From the NCBI GenBank assembly GCA_963978895.1, contig OZ022241.1:23821573-23885572 (forward strand): DNA of 64,000 nt, read 5' to 3'. The translations under genes and the position numbers were made by a program. The stretch's first letter is position 1; every line of letters starts with the position of its first letter. Below the pieces are notes generated by a model. That model had not been told where the DNA came from, made no database searches, and saw only the letters and a program-made list of their open reading frames with translations. Below are positions 1 through 10,626 of the stretch, in pieces. This DNA comes from Erpobdella octoculata. Lineage: Eukaryota > Annelida > Clitellata > Hirudinida > Erpobdellidae.

Positions 1-867
1 TGGACGACTGAAGACAACCTGCTTCCTGCCGCGATGCAACCGAACATTCAACGACGACGCTGGGTTCAATCAATCATGGGAGAAATGAATTCCAAGGAGT
101 CAGCGGATTAGGTTTCAGCCCTTCCTTCTCCAATGACAACCGAGGATGACATGAGAATCATGATCGAAAGAACTCAACGTCACTTTACAACAGGTTCCAA
201 TACACACGAGCTCTTCAAAGCGTGGACGACTGGAAATCGGAAGGAAATCATCGGAGGGACGTGATTTATGCCAGCCCTATAATGGACCGATGAGGACCGA
301 TAAAGACGACCTGACCCCCGCTACGATGCAGTTCAACAAGCTACCTTGAATTGAACCTTGAAGCTACCTTGAATTGAACCTTCCAACACAGGAAAAAATG
401 ATCCGGATGAAGCCACGATGAGGACCTGGACTCTTCAAAGATTGGAAGAATGGAAATCCAAAGGAAATCATTGGGAGGGGTGTGATTGATGCCTTCCCAT
501 CGGAACACCCCAATGAAGACCGATAAAGATGACCTGATTCCCTCTACGAAGCAGTTCAGCATTCATCAACCGACCAGAAGTGTTCCGAAAGAAGTCATCT
601 TCCCTGATCCCGGGATTAAGGTTTCAGGCTGAAGATGGCGAAAATGACATGACAAAGGAAAAGAAGGGAAAAGAAGAATATAAAGAATTTTCTAGATATA
701 TTTTCTAACATTTTTCTTTTCCCTTTCTTAAAAGGACAATATCTCTTTATTTGTTTTAATTTTATTTATTTATTATTATTTTTATTATTATTATTTTTAT
801 AATTTTTTTCCCGTCTAAAAATACCATGTATAAGGACGTTAAACTATAATAAAAAAAAAAAAGAAAA
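1..867 (+). repeat. ORF-less non-LTR unit A0, 3' part only (5' LTR array)
   Basis: This is the 3' part of a roughly 1.56-kb unit that recurs head-to-tail at 877 and 2437; its start lies before the window. No long ORF survives on either strand. It ends with the tail block shared by all units in this complex (a CCGTCTAAAAATACCATG motif, then TTAAACTATAAT and an A-rich run at about 849-867). The segment CCGGGATTAAGG near 610 matches the end of ORF1 in the gag-coding units at 9055 and 10677, so this unit probably derives from that family by loss or replacement of the coding part. The family link is inferred from the shared tails. Confidence 0.7.
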
Positions 868-876
868 GAAATGAGA

Positions 877-2425
877 TCATCAGTTCATGATCAGCCGTGC
901 AGGAGCGACGATGGTGCGTAAGCCGTGCGCTCCTTTGCAATTGCAATAGGGCGCATTGGTCGACGTATTATCGTCGCTCCCAGTTACTTTTAGTAGATGT
1001 GTGTTTTTATAATACGGTTCGTTTTCGAAAGAGTTGTTGTGTTGTTTCGTCGCGCTGCTGAAGGTTTCCGAAGGTACTCAGCAGATTGGAGCTTGCCCTT
1101 CAACCCAGGATCTTCTACGCGAAAATCAAGGTAACTCTTGGAGACTGAAGATGGCTGGGGAAGATTATCACTCCTTTCCAATGACGACTAAAGTTACCCG
1201 ATGCTCGCGGCGATGCAGCTAAACGACACAGTGCAACGGAGAACACGAAGATGTCATGGACCCTTCAAGCGCGAATTCTGGAATCTGAAGTCAACCAACG
1301 GTCTGAGGCATGGCTTCGCTACCCATGCCCTTTCCAATGACGGATACAGAAGTACAGTCGCCCGGAGAGAAGCAGTCCATCATCACATCAGACCAACAAG
1401 GGCTCTTCAACGCAGAGAAGATTCTTCAAAGCGTGGAAGATCCAAAATCTGAAAGTAGCCAGCGGAGTGAAGCTTCATTCATGCCCAGCCCCTCCTCCTA
1501 TGACGACTCAAGATTCATCAAGTGAGGAAGACTGGAAGTCGAAGGTAATCTGTGGATTGGGGTTGTGTGGGTGCCCAACCCTTCTCCAAGGACGACTCAA
1601 GACAACCTGGTTCCCGCCACGATGCAACCGAACATTCAACGACGACGCTGGGTTCAATCAATCATGGGAGAAATGAATCCCAAGGAGTCAACGGATTAGG
1701 TTTCTGCCTCTTTTCCTCCTCCAATGACAACCGAGGATGACACGACAATCATGATCGAAAGAACTCAACGTCACTTTACAACAGGTTCCAACACACACGA
1801 GCTCTTCAAAGCGTGGACGACTGGAAATCGGAAGGAAATCATCGGAGGGACGTGATTTATGCCAGCCCTATAATGGACCGATGACGACCGATAAAGACGA
1901 CCTGACTCCCGCTACGATGCAGTTCAACAAGTTACCTTGAATTGAACCTTCCAACACAGGAAAAAATGATCCGGATGAAGCCACGATGAGGACCTGGACT
2001 CTTCAAAGATAGGAGGAATGGAAATCCAAAGGAAATCATTGGGAGGGGTGTGATTGATGCCTTCCCCTTGGAACACCCCAATGAAGACCGATAAAAATGA
2101 CCTGACTCCCTCTACGAAGCAGTCCAGCATTCATCAACCGACCAGAAGTGTTCCGAAAGAAGTCATCTTCCTTGATCCCGGGATTAAGGTTTCAGGCTGA
2201 AGATGGCGAAAATGACATGACAAAGGAAAAGAAGGGAAAAGAAGAATATAAAGAATTTTCTAGATATATTTTCTAACATTTTTCTTTTCCCTTTCTTAAA
2301 AGGACAATATCTCTATTTTTATTTGTTTTAATTTTATTTGTTTATTGTTATTTTTATAATTTTTTTTCCCGTCTAAAAATACCATGTATAAGGACGTTAA
2401 ACTATAATAATAAAAAAAAAAAAAA
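877..2425 (+). repeat. ORF-less non-LTR unit A1, complete (5' LTR array)
   Basis: A complete 5'-to-poly(A) unit, about 1.55 kb, preceded by AAATGAGA and ending in an A-rich run before TTGGAATGAGA. Its 5' leader (ATCAGTTCATGATC, then CCGTGCAGGAGCGACGATGG) differs from that of the gag-coding units, but its last 200 bases match them. The body holds degenerate internal repeats about 200-270 bases apart, recognisable by CTCTTCAAAG, GGAAATC, GGAAATCAT and CCGATAAA-GA-GACCTGACTCC. Short ORFs in it are not conserved between units and are probably not protein-coding. Confidence 0.75.
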
Positions 2426-2436
2426 TTGGAATGAGA

Positions 2437-4030
2437 CAGTGACGCCGTGCTGGAGCGACGATGGTGCGTAAGCCGTGCGTTCCTTTGCAATTGCAGTAGG
2501 GCGCATTAGTCGACGTATTATCGTCGCTCCCAGTTTGTTTTTAGTAGATGTTTATCTGTGTGTTCTTATAATACGGTTCGTTTTTCGTAAGAATTGTTGT
2601 GCTGTTTTGTCGCGCTGCTGAATGGTAATCTGAAGGTACTCAGCAGATTGGAGCTTGCCCTTCAACGCAGGATCTTCTACGCGAAAATCAAGGTAACTCT
2701 TGGAGACTGAAGATGCCTGGGGAAGATTATCACTTCTTTCTAATGACGACTAACGTTACCCGACGCTCGCGGCGATGCAGCTAAACGACACAGTGCAACG
2801 GAGAACAGTAGTTCACGAAGATGTCATGGACCCTTCAAGCGCGAATTCTGGAATCTGAAGTCAACCAACGGTCTGAGGCTTGGCTTCGCTACCCATGCCC
2901 TTTCCAATGACGGATACAGAAGTACAGTCGCCCGGAGAGAAGCAGTCCATCATCACGTCAGACCAACATGGGCTCTTCAACGCAGAGAAGATTTTTCAAA
3001 GCGTTGAAGATCCAAAATCTGAAAGTAGCCAGCGGAGTGAAGCTTGATTCATGCCCAGCCCCTCCTTCTATGACGACTCAAGATTCATCAAGTGAGGAAG
3101 ACTGGAAGTCGAAGGTGGTCTGCGGATTGGGGTTGTGTGGGTGCCCAACCCCTCTCCATGGACGACTGAAGACAACCTGCTTCCCGCCGCGATGCATTCA
3201 ACGACGACGCTGGGTTCAATCAATCATGGGAGAAATGAATTCCAAGGAGTCAGCGGATTAGGTTTCTGCCTCTTCCTTCTCCAATGACAACCGAGGATGA
3301 CACGACAATCATGATCGAAAGAACTCAACGTCACTTTACAACAGGTTCCAACACACACGAGCTCTTCAAAGCGTGGACGACTGGAAATCGGAAGGAAATC
3401 ATCGGAGGGACGTGATTTATGCCAGCCCTATAATGGACCGATGAGGACCGATAAAGATGACCTGACCCCCGCTAAGATGCAGTTCAACAAGCTACCTTGA
3501 ATTGAACCTTGAAGCTACGTTGAATTGAACCTTCCAACACAGGAAAAAATGATCCGGATGAAGCCACGATGAGGACCTGGACTCTTCAAAGATAGGAGGA
3601 ATGGAAATCCAAAGGAAATCATTGGGAGGGGTGTGATTGATGCCTTCCCCTTGGAACACCCCAATGAAGACCGATAAAGATGACCTGACTCCCTCTACGA
3701 AGCAGTCCAGCATTCATTAACCGACCAGAAGTGTTCCGAAAGAAGCCATCTCCCTTGATCCCGGGATTAAGGTTTCAGGCTGAAGATGGCGAAAATGACA
3801 CGACAAAGGAAAAGAAGGGAGAAGAAGAATATAAAAAATTTTCTAGATATATTTTCTAACATTTTTCTTTTCCGTTTCTTAAAAGGACAATATCTCTATT
3901 TTTATTTGTTTTAATTTTATTTATTTATTATTTACTTTTATTATTATTATTTTATAAAAAAATTTTTCCCGTCTAAAAATACCATGTATAAGGACGTTAA
4001 ACTATAATAAAAATAAAAAAAAATAAAAAA
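2437..4030 (+). repeat. ORF-less non-LTR unit A2, complete (5' LTR array)
   Basis: A second complete copy of the same unit, head-to-tail behind A1 and closely similar along its whole length, with small indels (for example a short duplicated TTGAATTGAACCTT at about 3499-3533). It ends in an A-rich tract at about 4008-4030 and is followed by GTTTGGAATGAGAG, where the LTR sequence resumes. The junction motif equals the sequence just upstream of the gag-coding array at 9041-9054, as expected of a target-site duplication. Confidence 0.75.
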
Positions 4031-4031
4031 A

Positions 4032-4188
4032 GTTTGGAATGAGAGTTCTCTTCTTCGTGCGATTTGGAGAGGTGAAGCTCTGTCCGATTAGTGTCGTTTG
4101 TGTTATATTAATAAACTGTTAAACCTTGTTAGTCTCGAATCAGTTGTTTCGTCGTCAGGCATCAATACCCGAGCAGAATCCCGTCACA
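4032..4188 (+). mobile_element. 5' LTR, R-U5 end
   Basis: GTTTGGAATGAGAG followed by about 140 bases that recur without visible difference in the 3' LTR (12261-12364 plus 14274-14330, interrupted there by a hAT). It contains AATAAA at about 4110 and ends CCCGTCACA, immediately before a primer binding site, so it is the 3' end of a 5' LTR. The U3 part must lie upstream of the non-LTR array, outside the window. Identity of the visible LTR parts suggests recent integration or gene conversion. Confidence 0.8.
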
Positions 4189-4190
4189 TT

Positions 4191-4208
4191 TGGTGTCAGA
4201 AGTGGGAT
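4191..4208 (+). other. Primer binding site, tRNA-Leu type
   Basis: TGGTGTCAGAAGTGGGAT, two bases after the LTR end. It is complementary to the 3' end of animal tRNA-Leu (acceptor stem, CCA and start of the T arm). This fixes the plus-strand orientation and marks the start of the internal region. Confidence 0.85.
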
Positions 4209-4416
4209 CGGGTCATCGTTTTTGTTCAAAACTGTTGCTAATCGTGTTGATTTTAGTGAACGATATTCACCGAACCGAATATTTTAGTGAACAATATTCG
4301 ACGAACCGAATATTATAGTGAACGATATTGAACGAACCGATTATTTTATCGAGCGAACCGAACATTTTATTCGACGAACTGAATATTAAGAACGAATCGA
4401 ACATTTCGAAGAAACG

Positions 4417-5883
4417 TTGAAGTTAGACACGACTAGTTACGTTAACATGGACAAATTTGATGCAGAGAAACAAGCTGAGATAAAAAGAATTCCGACTGAA
4501 CGTCTGTTTATCAAACTCAAGGCAGCAGGAAAATCTGAAGAAGAAGTAGAAAACCTGACAAGACCACAGTTATTAAATTTATGGGCCGAAATGTTATCGA
4601 AAGGAAAAATTGAAGCAGAATCGCGTAGTGTCACTCCAACCGAAGAATTTATGACAGAAGCATCAAAGTTTGAACAATAGAGGATTTCACAAGAGCTGAA
4701 GATAAGAGAACAAGAATTACTTTGTTTGCAAAAGAAAGACGAAGAAGAACTAAGACTCAAGGAAGAAGAACTAAGACTCAAGGAAGAAGAACTCGAAAGA
4801 CTACGAAAGAAAGACGAAGAAGAACTCGAAAGACTACGAAAGAAAGACGAAGTAGAACTTGAAAGATTACAAAAGAAAGACGAAGAAGAACTCGAAAGAC
4901 AACGAAGGAAAGATGATGAAGAGTTAAAATTTAAAGAACAAGAACTGAGAATTAGAGAATTAGAACTATCAAGATGGCAACAGAAGACTGAAGAAGATAG
5001 ACATTTCCGCGAAAAAGAGTTAGAATTACAAGAAGAGAATGTACTGCTTCGACAAAAGAGAGGTGAAACTAGAGCTGCTGAAAAGGACTCGTTAGTATTC
5101 AAAATTAAGATGTATGGTGATGCAATGAAAAATGTAATGAGGAAATTGCCTGATGATCCGAGTGAGATTCCGAGTTTCTTCGAACATTTAGAAAATTGTT
5201 TTGTTATATATGAAGTTGATACAGTCATAAAAGTAAAACTTCTCCAAATGTGTCTTAATGAAAAGGCAAAATCTTTGATTTCGAGATTGTCATATGAAGA
5301 TTTGGATGATTATGAAACCGTAAAACAATTTTTTTTAGATGAATTTAGAATAAGTCCGATAAAGCTGCGTGAACATTTCTACTCTGTAAAGAAACAAGCT
5401 AATGAAACTTATCAACTATTTGCTTCAAAGCTAAGAAATTCGTTAATGTATTATCTCCAAAGCCGGAACATAAAGAATGAATTCGACAAACTGGTAAACT
5501 TATTGATTGCTGATCGTATGAAGGAATTATTACCACGTGGGTGTTTGAACTACATTCTATCTCAAGAACAGGAAGGATGGTTGAGTTTTGATCAGCTTGC
5601 CAAATCAGCCGACAACTTTACGGCCTCTCACGAAAGAGATGAATTTACAAGAAAAGAACCCAAACCAAGAACAGAGTACAGTTACCCAAGAAACGATAAC
5701 CGACCGGCTCGACAAATGATGGAGAGAGCAATCGATCACAGGCCGAATCGTCAAACATTGGACAAGGCAAAAGATGAAGCAATGAAAAGGAGTCTCTGTT
5801 TTACCTGCCAAGGTCGAGGACATTTGGACAATTCTTTATTGTCCAAACAGAAATGCTGCCAAGATATCATCCTGTTCAGTTAA
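4417..5883 (+). pseudogene. LTR-retrotransposon gag with coiled coil (broken)
   Basis: Gag-like coding sequence of the LTR element. An N-terminal part (4417-4677) is followed by an in-frame TAG at 4678, and the same frame then runs on to 5883. The continuation opens with a strongly charged coiled coil made of tandem 11-13 residue repeats (variants of LERLRKKDEEE). Next comes a retroelement capsid-like region (FFEHLENCFVIYEVD, then AKSLISRLSYEDL and QLFASKLRNSL), and last a zinc-knuckle start, CFTCQGRGHL. The frame shifts inside the knuckle near 5830, so the last residues to 5883 are off-frame and the true frame continues into the protease. The TAG could be a CAG-to-TAG mutation or a readthrough stop; the later breaks favour decay. 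Confidence 0.75.
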
Positions 5884-6567
5884 TAGTCAAGCAAATAGAG
5901 ACGTAATCGAACCATCGAATGATAATCAAGAAAATTGCGTCAAGGCAAACAAAATTTTCAAAAGATCTTTCGTCCAAGTAAAAATAGAGGGTCTGGAACC
6001 GCAATCAGCACTTATTGATGGAGGAGCGGAAATTTGCTGCATCCACACCAATCTCGTCGAACCATTAGATGTGCCGGTACAAAAACAAATTGCTATATCA
6101 GGGTTCAAGGGTGAATCAACAGTGGTAGACGTGGTATGTTTGAAAATAAAGCCGGGTGATGAAGACGAAAACATTAGTCCTATGGTCAAGGTATGGTTTG
6201 CTGTGGTGCCGGACTTGAATGAAATGGTTATCTTAACACCTTCGGTAGTGGAACTTCTTGACAGTATGAAGACCTACAATGTTCTCTCAAGCGAATCAAC
6301 AGTAATTTCAAATAAAGTTGAAAACGAAGACCAGAGTAACAGTGAGCAGGAATTCTGTGAAGTCGCAGCAATAGTGGATGTGAACAAGGAGTCTACCGAC
6401 ATCAAGACCCCGCTGGTTAAAAAGGTTAATAGGACGGCCGACGTGATTGAACTGATAGCTGAAAAAGGAATTACCCCATCTCTTCTAAAGTACTGGGAGC
6501 TAGCAGAAAGGAACAAAAAGGGTTTTTACATTGAAGATGGCCTACTTCACCACAAGAAAAGCTTATA
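5834..6567 (+). pseudogene. Retroviral-type aspartic protease region of pol
   Basis: After the frameshift, the knuckle resumes (YCPNRN) and leads into an aspartic-protease region with ALIDGGAEICCI at about 5998-6040, in the place of the catalytic D-T/S-G. The DGG form is unusual. A flap-like GFKGEST and the strand around MVKVWFAVVPDL follow. Downstream are sequences common just after protease or before the integrase zinc region in Gypsy-type elements (ELIAEKG-TPSL, then GFYIEDGLLHHKKSLYG). Reverse transcriptase should follow but is absent: the sequence passes straight into alpha-spectrin. The ORF is continuous over the junction (6071-7477), giving a protease-spectrin fusion frame. Confidence 0.7.
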
Positions 6568-8222
6568 TGGAGCTCATGAAATCCAAAACTTTAATAGGGC
6601 TACCGAGGAAACAATCGCATGGATGATCGAGAAAGACACATTGTTAGCTGATGATTACGGTAGAGACCTTCCCTCAGTCCAAGCGCTTCAACGCAAGCAT
6701 GAAACTCTAGAAAGGGATCTCGGAGCTGTTGAAGTAAAAGTGAAAACATTACAAGAAAAAGCGGCCAGACTTACAGAAGTTCACACAAATCAGAGTGACG
6801 ACATCACTGGGAAGCAATCAGACATATTGAACAACTGGCAGCGATTAATTGAGAAGGCCTCCAACAGAGAAAACAATTTGATTTTGTCATATTACCTTCA
6901 CCAATTCCTGTCTGATTACAGAGACTTGATTAGTTGGACTTCCGATACCAAGGCTATCATTTCTGCTGATGAGCTTGCGAAGGATGTGGCTGGTGCTGAA
7001 GCTTTGTTGGAGAAACATCAGGAACACAAGGGGGAGATTGATGCTAGAGAAGATAGCTTCAGAAGCACGGCTGAAGCTGGTCAGAAGCTGTTGGATTTAA
7101 ATCATTTAGCAGTGCAAAAAGTTAAAGAGAAGCTTGTGACTCTTGCCAATGAAAAAACTAGTCTGCTGGAGTTGTGGGAAGTGAAAAGAATTTTGTATGA
7201 GCAATGCATGGATCTTCAGCTATTCTACAGAGATACGGGACAAGCCGACGCATGGATGACCAAGCAAGAGGCGTTACTGGCTAACGATGACTTGGGAGAC
7301 TCACTGGATTCAGTTGTGGCACTGATCAAGAAGCATGATAATTTTGAAAAGTCACTTGCTGCCCAGGAGGAGAAGATAAAAGCTCTCGATGATTTCGCTG
7401 GAAAACTGGTTGAAGGTGGACATTACGCTGCCGATGTTGTGAAGAATAGAAGAGATGAGATGAGATGCGCTGCTTGAGAGAAGAAATCTTCTCAATGCAA
7501 AAGCCAAGGCTCGTCGTCTGGCTCTGGAAGAATCATTCAAAAACCAGATGTTCGAAAGAGATTATGACGAAGCTAAAATCTGGATCAATGAAAAACTCAA
7601 AGCTGCATCGGATGAAGGATATCTTGACCCTACTAACTTGCAAAGAGAGTTGCAGAAACATGAAAACTTTGCATCAGAATTGCAAGCCAACCAAACTCGA
7701 ATTGAATCAATAACCAAATCTGGAGAGGAACTCATCGCAGAAGATCATTATAATAAGGAACATATCAGAGAACGTCTCGGTGATATTATTGGATTGTGGC
7801 AGAGACTTGTTGATCAGAGTGATAGAAAAGGATCAAAATTGAAAGAAGCAAATGACCAACAGCAGTTCAATCGAAATGTTAAAGATGTAGAAGTTAGGTG
7901 AGATCGAAGGACAGCTGACATCTGAAGATTAAGGAAAGGACCTCACAAGTGTTCGGAACCTGCAGAAGAAGCATGCCCTTTTGGAGGCCGATGTTGCAGC
8001 AAGACAGGACAGAATCGATGGAATAAAACAAGCAGCTGAGCAATTTGTCGAGACGGGACACTTTGATGCCGATAATATCAAGGCCAAACAGTTGCAACTT
8101 GCAGAGAGTTATGTTGCTCTTCAGGAGCCCATGCAGTTGAAAAAATTGAAGTTAAAAGACGCACTCAAGTTGCAGCAGTTTTTCAGAGATAGCGAAGACG
8201 AAGAAGACTGGATGAGAGAAAA
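6568..8222 (+). pseudogene. Captured intronless alpha-spectrin segment
   Basis: About 1.65 kb, some 550 residues, of alpha-spectrin coding sequence, roughly five 106-residue triple-helix repeats. Alpha-spectrin pairs with beta-spectrin to form the submembrane actin skeleton. Diagnostic stretches are HEIQNFNRATEETIAWM, SVQALQRKHE, ADELAKDVAGAEALLEKH, YEQCMDLQLFYRDTGQ, LGDSLDSVVALIKKHDNFEK and NLQKKHALLEADVAA; repeat order follows animal alpha-spectrin as I know it. There are no introns. Frame breaks lie near 7465 and 7885-7935, including a stop in the segment after QFNRNVKDVEV. The left flank is retroelement pol and the right flank is an RNase H tail, so the segment replaces RT/RNase H. The simplest origin is template switching onto a spliced spectrin mRNA. 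It cannot encode functional spectrin as it stands. Confidence 0.88.
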
Positions 8223-8338
8223 AGGAACACGATCGCCGACTTCCTCTCACGCGCTACTGACGATGAACCAAGAATCAACGTCGGTGTCTCGATTCATCTG
8301 GAACCCAAGACGGGCGATGAAGACAAGGTGAGCCGATA
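8223..8338 (+). pseudogene. RNase H tail of the LTR element's pol
   Basis: Immediately after the spectrin segment (WMREK), a different frame reads NTIADFLSRATDDEP and runs to a stop at about 8338. ADFLSR is the typical end of Gypsy-type RNase H ('N-ADxLSR'). This shows that the right breakpoint of the capture lies inside the pol gene, not outside the element. Only about 38 codons remain. Confidence 0.65.
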
Positions 8339-8360
8339 ACGAAGAATCCGTTATCGTCTT

Positions 8361-8374
8361 TGAGAAGGGAGGTA
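8361..8374 (+). other. Polypurine tract
   Basis: TGAGAAGGGAGGTA directly before the TGTCACGG that opens the 3' LTR. A purine-rich tract here is the plus-strand primer expected of an LTR retrotransposon. Confidence 0.7.
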
Positions 8375-9054
8375 TGTCACGGTTGTCTCCATCGTCGATT
8401 GTAATTTTTTTTTATGAATAACTTTATTGCGCGGACTAGGCGGAGAGCGCGATGAAAAACGCCGACTAGAGAGGTGGCGTCGGTTCGCTTATCGATCAAA
8501 CTTGCTCGTTTTTGGTGTGCTTTTAGTTCTAGCGTCTTTCCTATTAAGTTTTTGATAATAATTTTTAGTACGTTGTTTAGATATTGTGTAGTCCTTTATT
8601 TGTACCTAATTTTATCGATTTCGGATGAGTATTAAATAAGTTGTAGCGTGAAATGTAACATATTTTAAGCACACTTTCTTGTAAATTTGTTGAGTGCTGA
8701 CGTAAGCGCTTTCGTTCTGCGTTGTGATTGGCTCTTTAAGTAATTATCATAATTCCTTTTGACTAAGTGTCGTTTCTAGCCATTTGTATCGTCGCTAATG
8801 TAAAACTTTTTAGTATAGCAAATTATAAAACGAATTATCTGTTTGGAAAAAAAGGAGTTTAGTTTAATATTATTACTTCGTTGCGGTGATTTTGATGTAT
8901 ATTGCCTTTTTAAACTTTTGTGTGTCAAACGGTCACGTGGGGCTAGTCAAACGGTCACGTGTAATTAAGGCTGCATTCGGATTGGCGGTTTTTGTGGATT
9001 GAAATTAACACGGATGTTAGGCTATATAAGGAAATTTTGCGTTTGGAATGAGAG
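8375..9054 (+). mobile_element. 3' LTR, U3 region with promoter
   Basis: Begins TGTCACGG, matching inversely the LTR end CCCGTCACA. A 16-base motif GTCAAACGGTCACGTG containing an E-box (CACGTG) occurs twice, at 8924 and 8946. A TATA box (TATATAAG, 9023-9030) lies about 20-30 bases before GGAATGAGAG (9045-9054), so transcripts would start around that motif (start of R). The LTR is interrupted here by two tandem non-LTR units and resumes at 12261. Without insertions it would be about 0.83 kb. Confidence 0.75.
9023..9030 (+). promoter_or_regulatory. LTR TATA box
   Basis: TATATAAG within GGCTATATAAGGAAA, 15 bases upstream of the GGAATGAGAG motif and so 20-30 bases before a likely start inside it. 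This is the only clear TATA-like promoter element in the LTR. Confidence 0.55.
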
Positions 9055-10626
9055 ACCTTTTCTCGTTCGCGTTGATGTTGTTGCCAGCTCTCCGAATCTT
9101 GTTTTATCGCTCTCTTGCACGTGTTGTAAAGCGTCGCCGGTCTCATGGGGCCGAAAAAGAAGTTAAAGTTTAACCAGCCTTCGAGAAACATCATCGAAGA
9201 AGCATGGGCTCAAGCTTCCGACAGTGAGGAATCTACTCCTCCCCAGAAGAAAACCAGCTCTGCAGAAACACCGCTGACATCTGCCGCCAACAGAACACTA
9301 CCGTTAGACATAGAGAAAATCATTGCTGAAACCTTCACCCCTGCAAAGATCCTGGCAAGCTTCAAGAGCATTTCATCAGTCAAAACAGGACCCAGCAAAC
9401 AGAACAAGCAACAACAACCAACGACTGAAGAACCCAATGAACTGATCGAACTCTTAATCTTGACGGATATGACCAAGATAGATCCCTTCCAAATCGAAGG
9501 AAGCCTATCCAAATACCTGAACCGAAAGCCAGTGATTACCGGCAAGGGAAAAAAGATTCAAGTCCTTGTGTCAAGAACTGAAAATGAAAAAATGAAAAAC
9601 ATACAAGAAATAGCCGGATATCAGGTTAGAGTACTAAATAAACCACTAATTAAGAAGATAAAAATGATTATTACCGGTGTTCCACTGGAAATTTCAATAG
9701 ATATCATAACAAAAAACTCTGGATGCTCCGCAGCAGTGCGGATAAAGAAAAAAATTGATGGAAGGTTTCAGGAGACCACCGCGGTCATCCTTACCTACGA
9801 ACCGGATCAGAATCCTCCGAACTATGTTAAAATATCCTTTTTGAACTTTCGGGTCAAGGAGTACCTCCCTAACCCAGTTAGATGTTTTAACTGTAACCAA
9901 TTCGGGCATGTGGCTAAATATTGTAAGGCCAAAACCTCTTGCCCTAGGTGTGCCGGAGAGCATGAGCTAAAAAACTGCTCAACGCCACAACTAGAACCTT
10001 CTAAAAAGATATGTGCCAGCTGCCAGTCTCCTGACCACAGGACAGGAAGCGAAGAATGCCCCAAGTGGCAGAAAGCCAAAAGAACTATCGAGATTGCCAC
10101 ATCAAGGAAAACATACTCAGAGGCGCTGAAAAGCGGTTTTAAAAAAACTACAGAGGCCGAGATCAAAGACAAAACACCTGAAATTCAAAAACAAATAACT
10201 AGGATTGCCGAAAAGACTGACGTCCTGAAAAAGAAATCCACAGGAAAAACACCAGAGGCAGACACGGTTGCTAAACTGCTAACCATGATTGATCAGATTT
10301 TGCAGGTGCTGTCCACGTTGGTCAACCAAAAAGACGAACACCACAACCAAGAAATTGCAGCTTCAAAGACTGCAGCAGCCATTCTCCCTGGCTCCGGGAT
10401 TGAGGAATCAGCTGGAGAATGGCAACAATGATGTGCATCCAAAGAAAGAGAGGGAAGAAGAAGAAGATGAAGAATTTTTTAGATATATTTTCTGACATTT
10501 TTCTTTTTCCCTCTCCAAATGGACATTTTTATTTTTATTGTATTTTTATTTTTATTGTATTTCTTTCCTTCTTTCTTTTTTTTATGTTCCGTCTAAAAAT
10601 ACAATGTATAAAGACGTTAAACAATA

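Noticed and set aside
1034..3261. Several 60-97 residue ORFs in the 5' LTR array
   Set aside because: Not conserved in length or frame between the tandem units, so probably chance ORFs in a non-coding repeat.
4437..5228. 263-residue minus-strand ORF, serine-rich
   Set aside because: It is the antisense shadow of the charged coiled coil of gag on the plus strand; GAA/AAG-rich codons read backwards give Ser/Leu/Phe runs.
9001..9054. LTR of the Gypsy element at 29209 matching the first LTR element
   Set aside because: Primer sites (tRNA-Leu and tRNA-Ser), LTR lengths and sequences differ; two distinct families.
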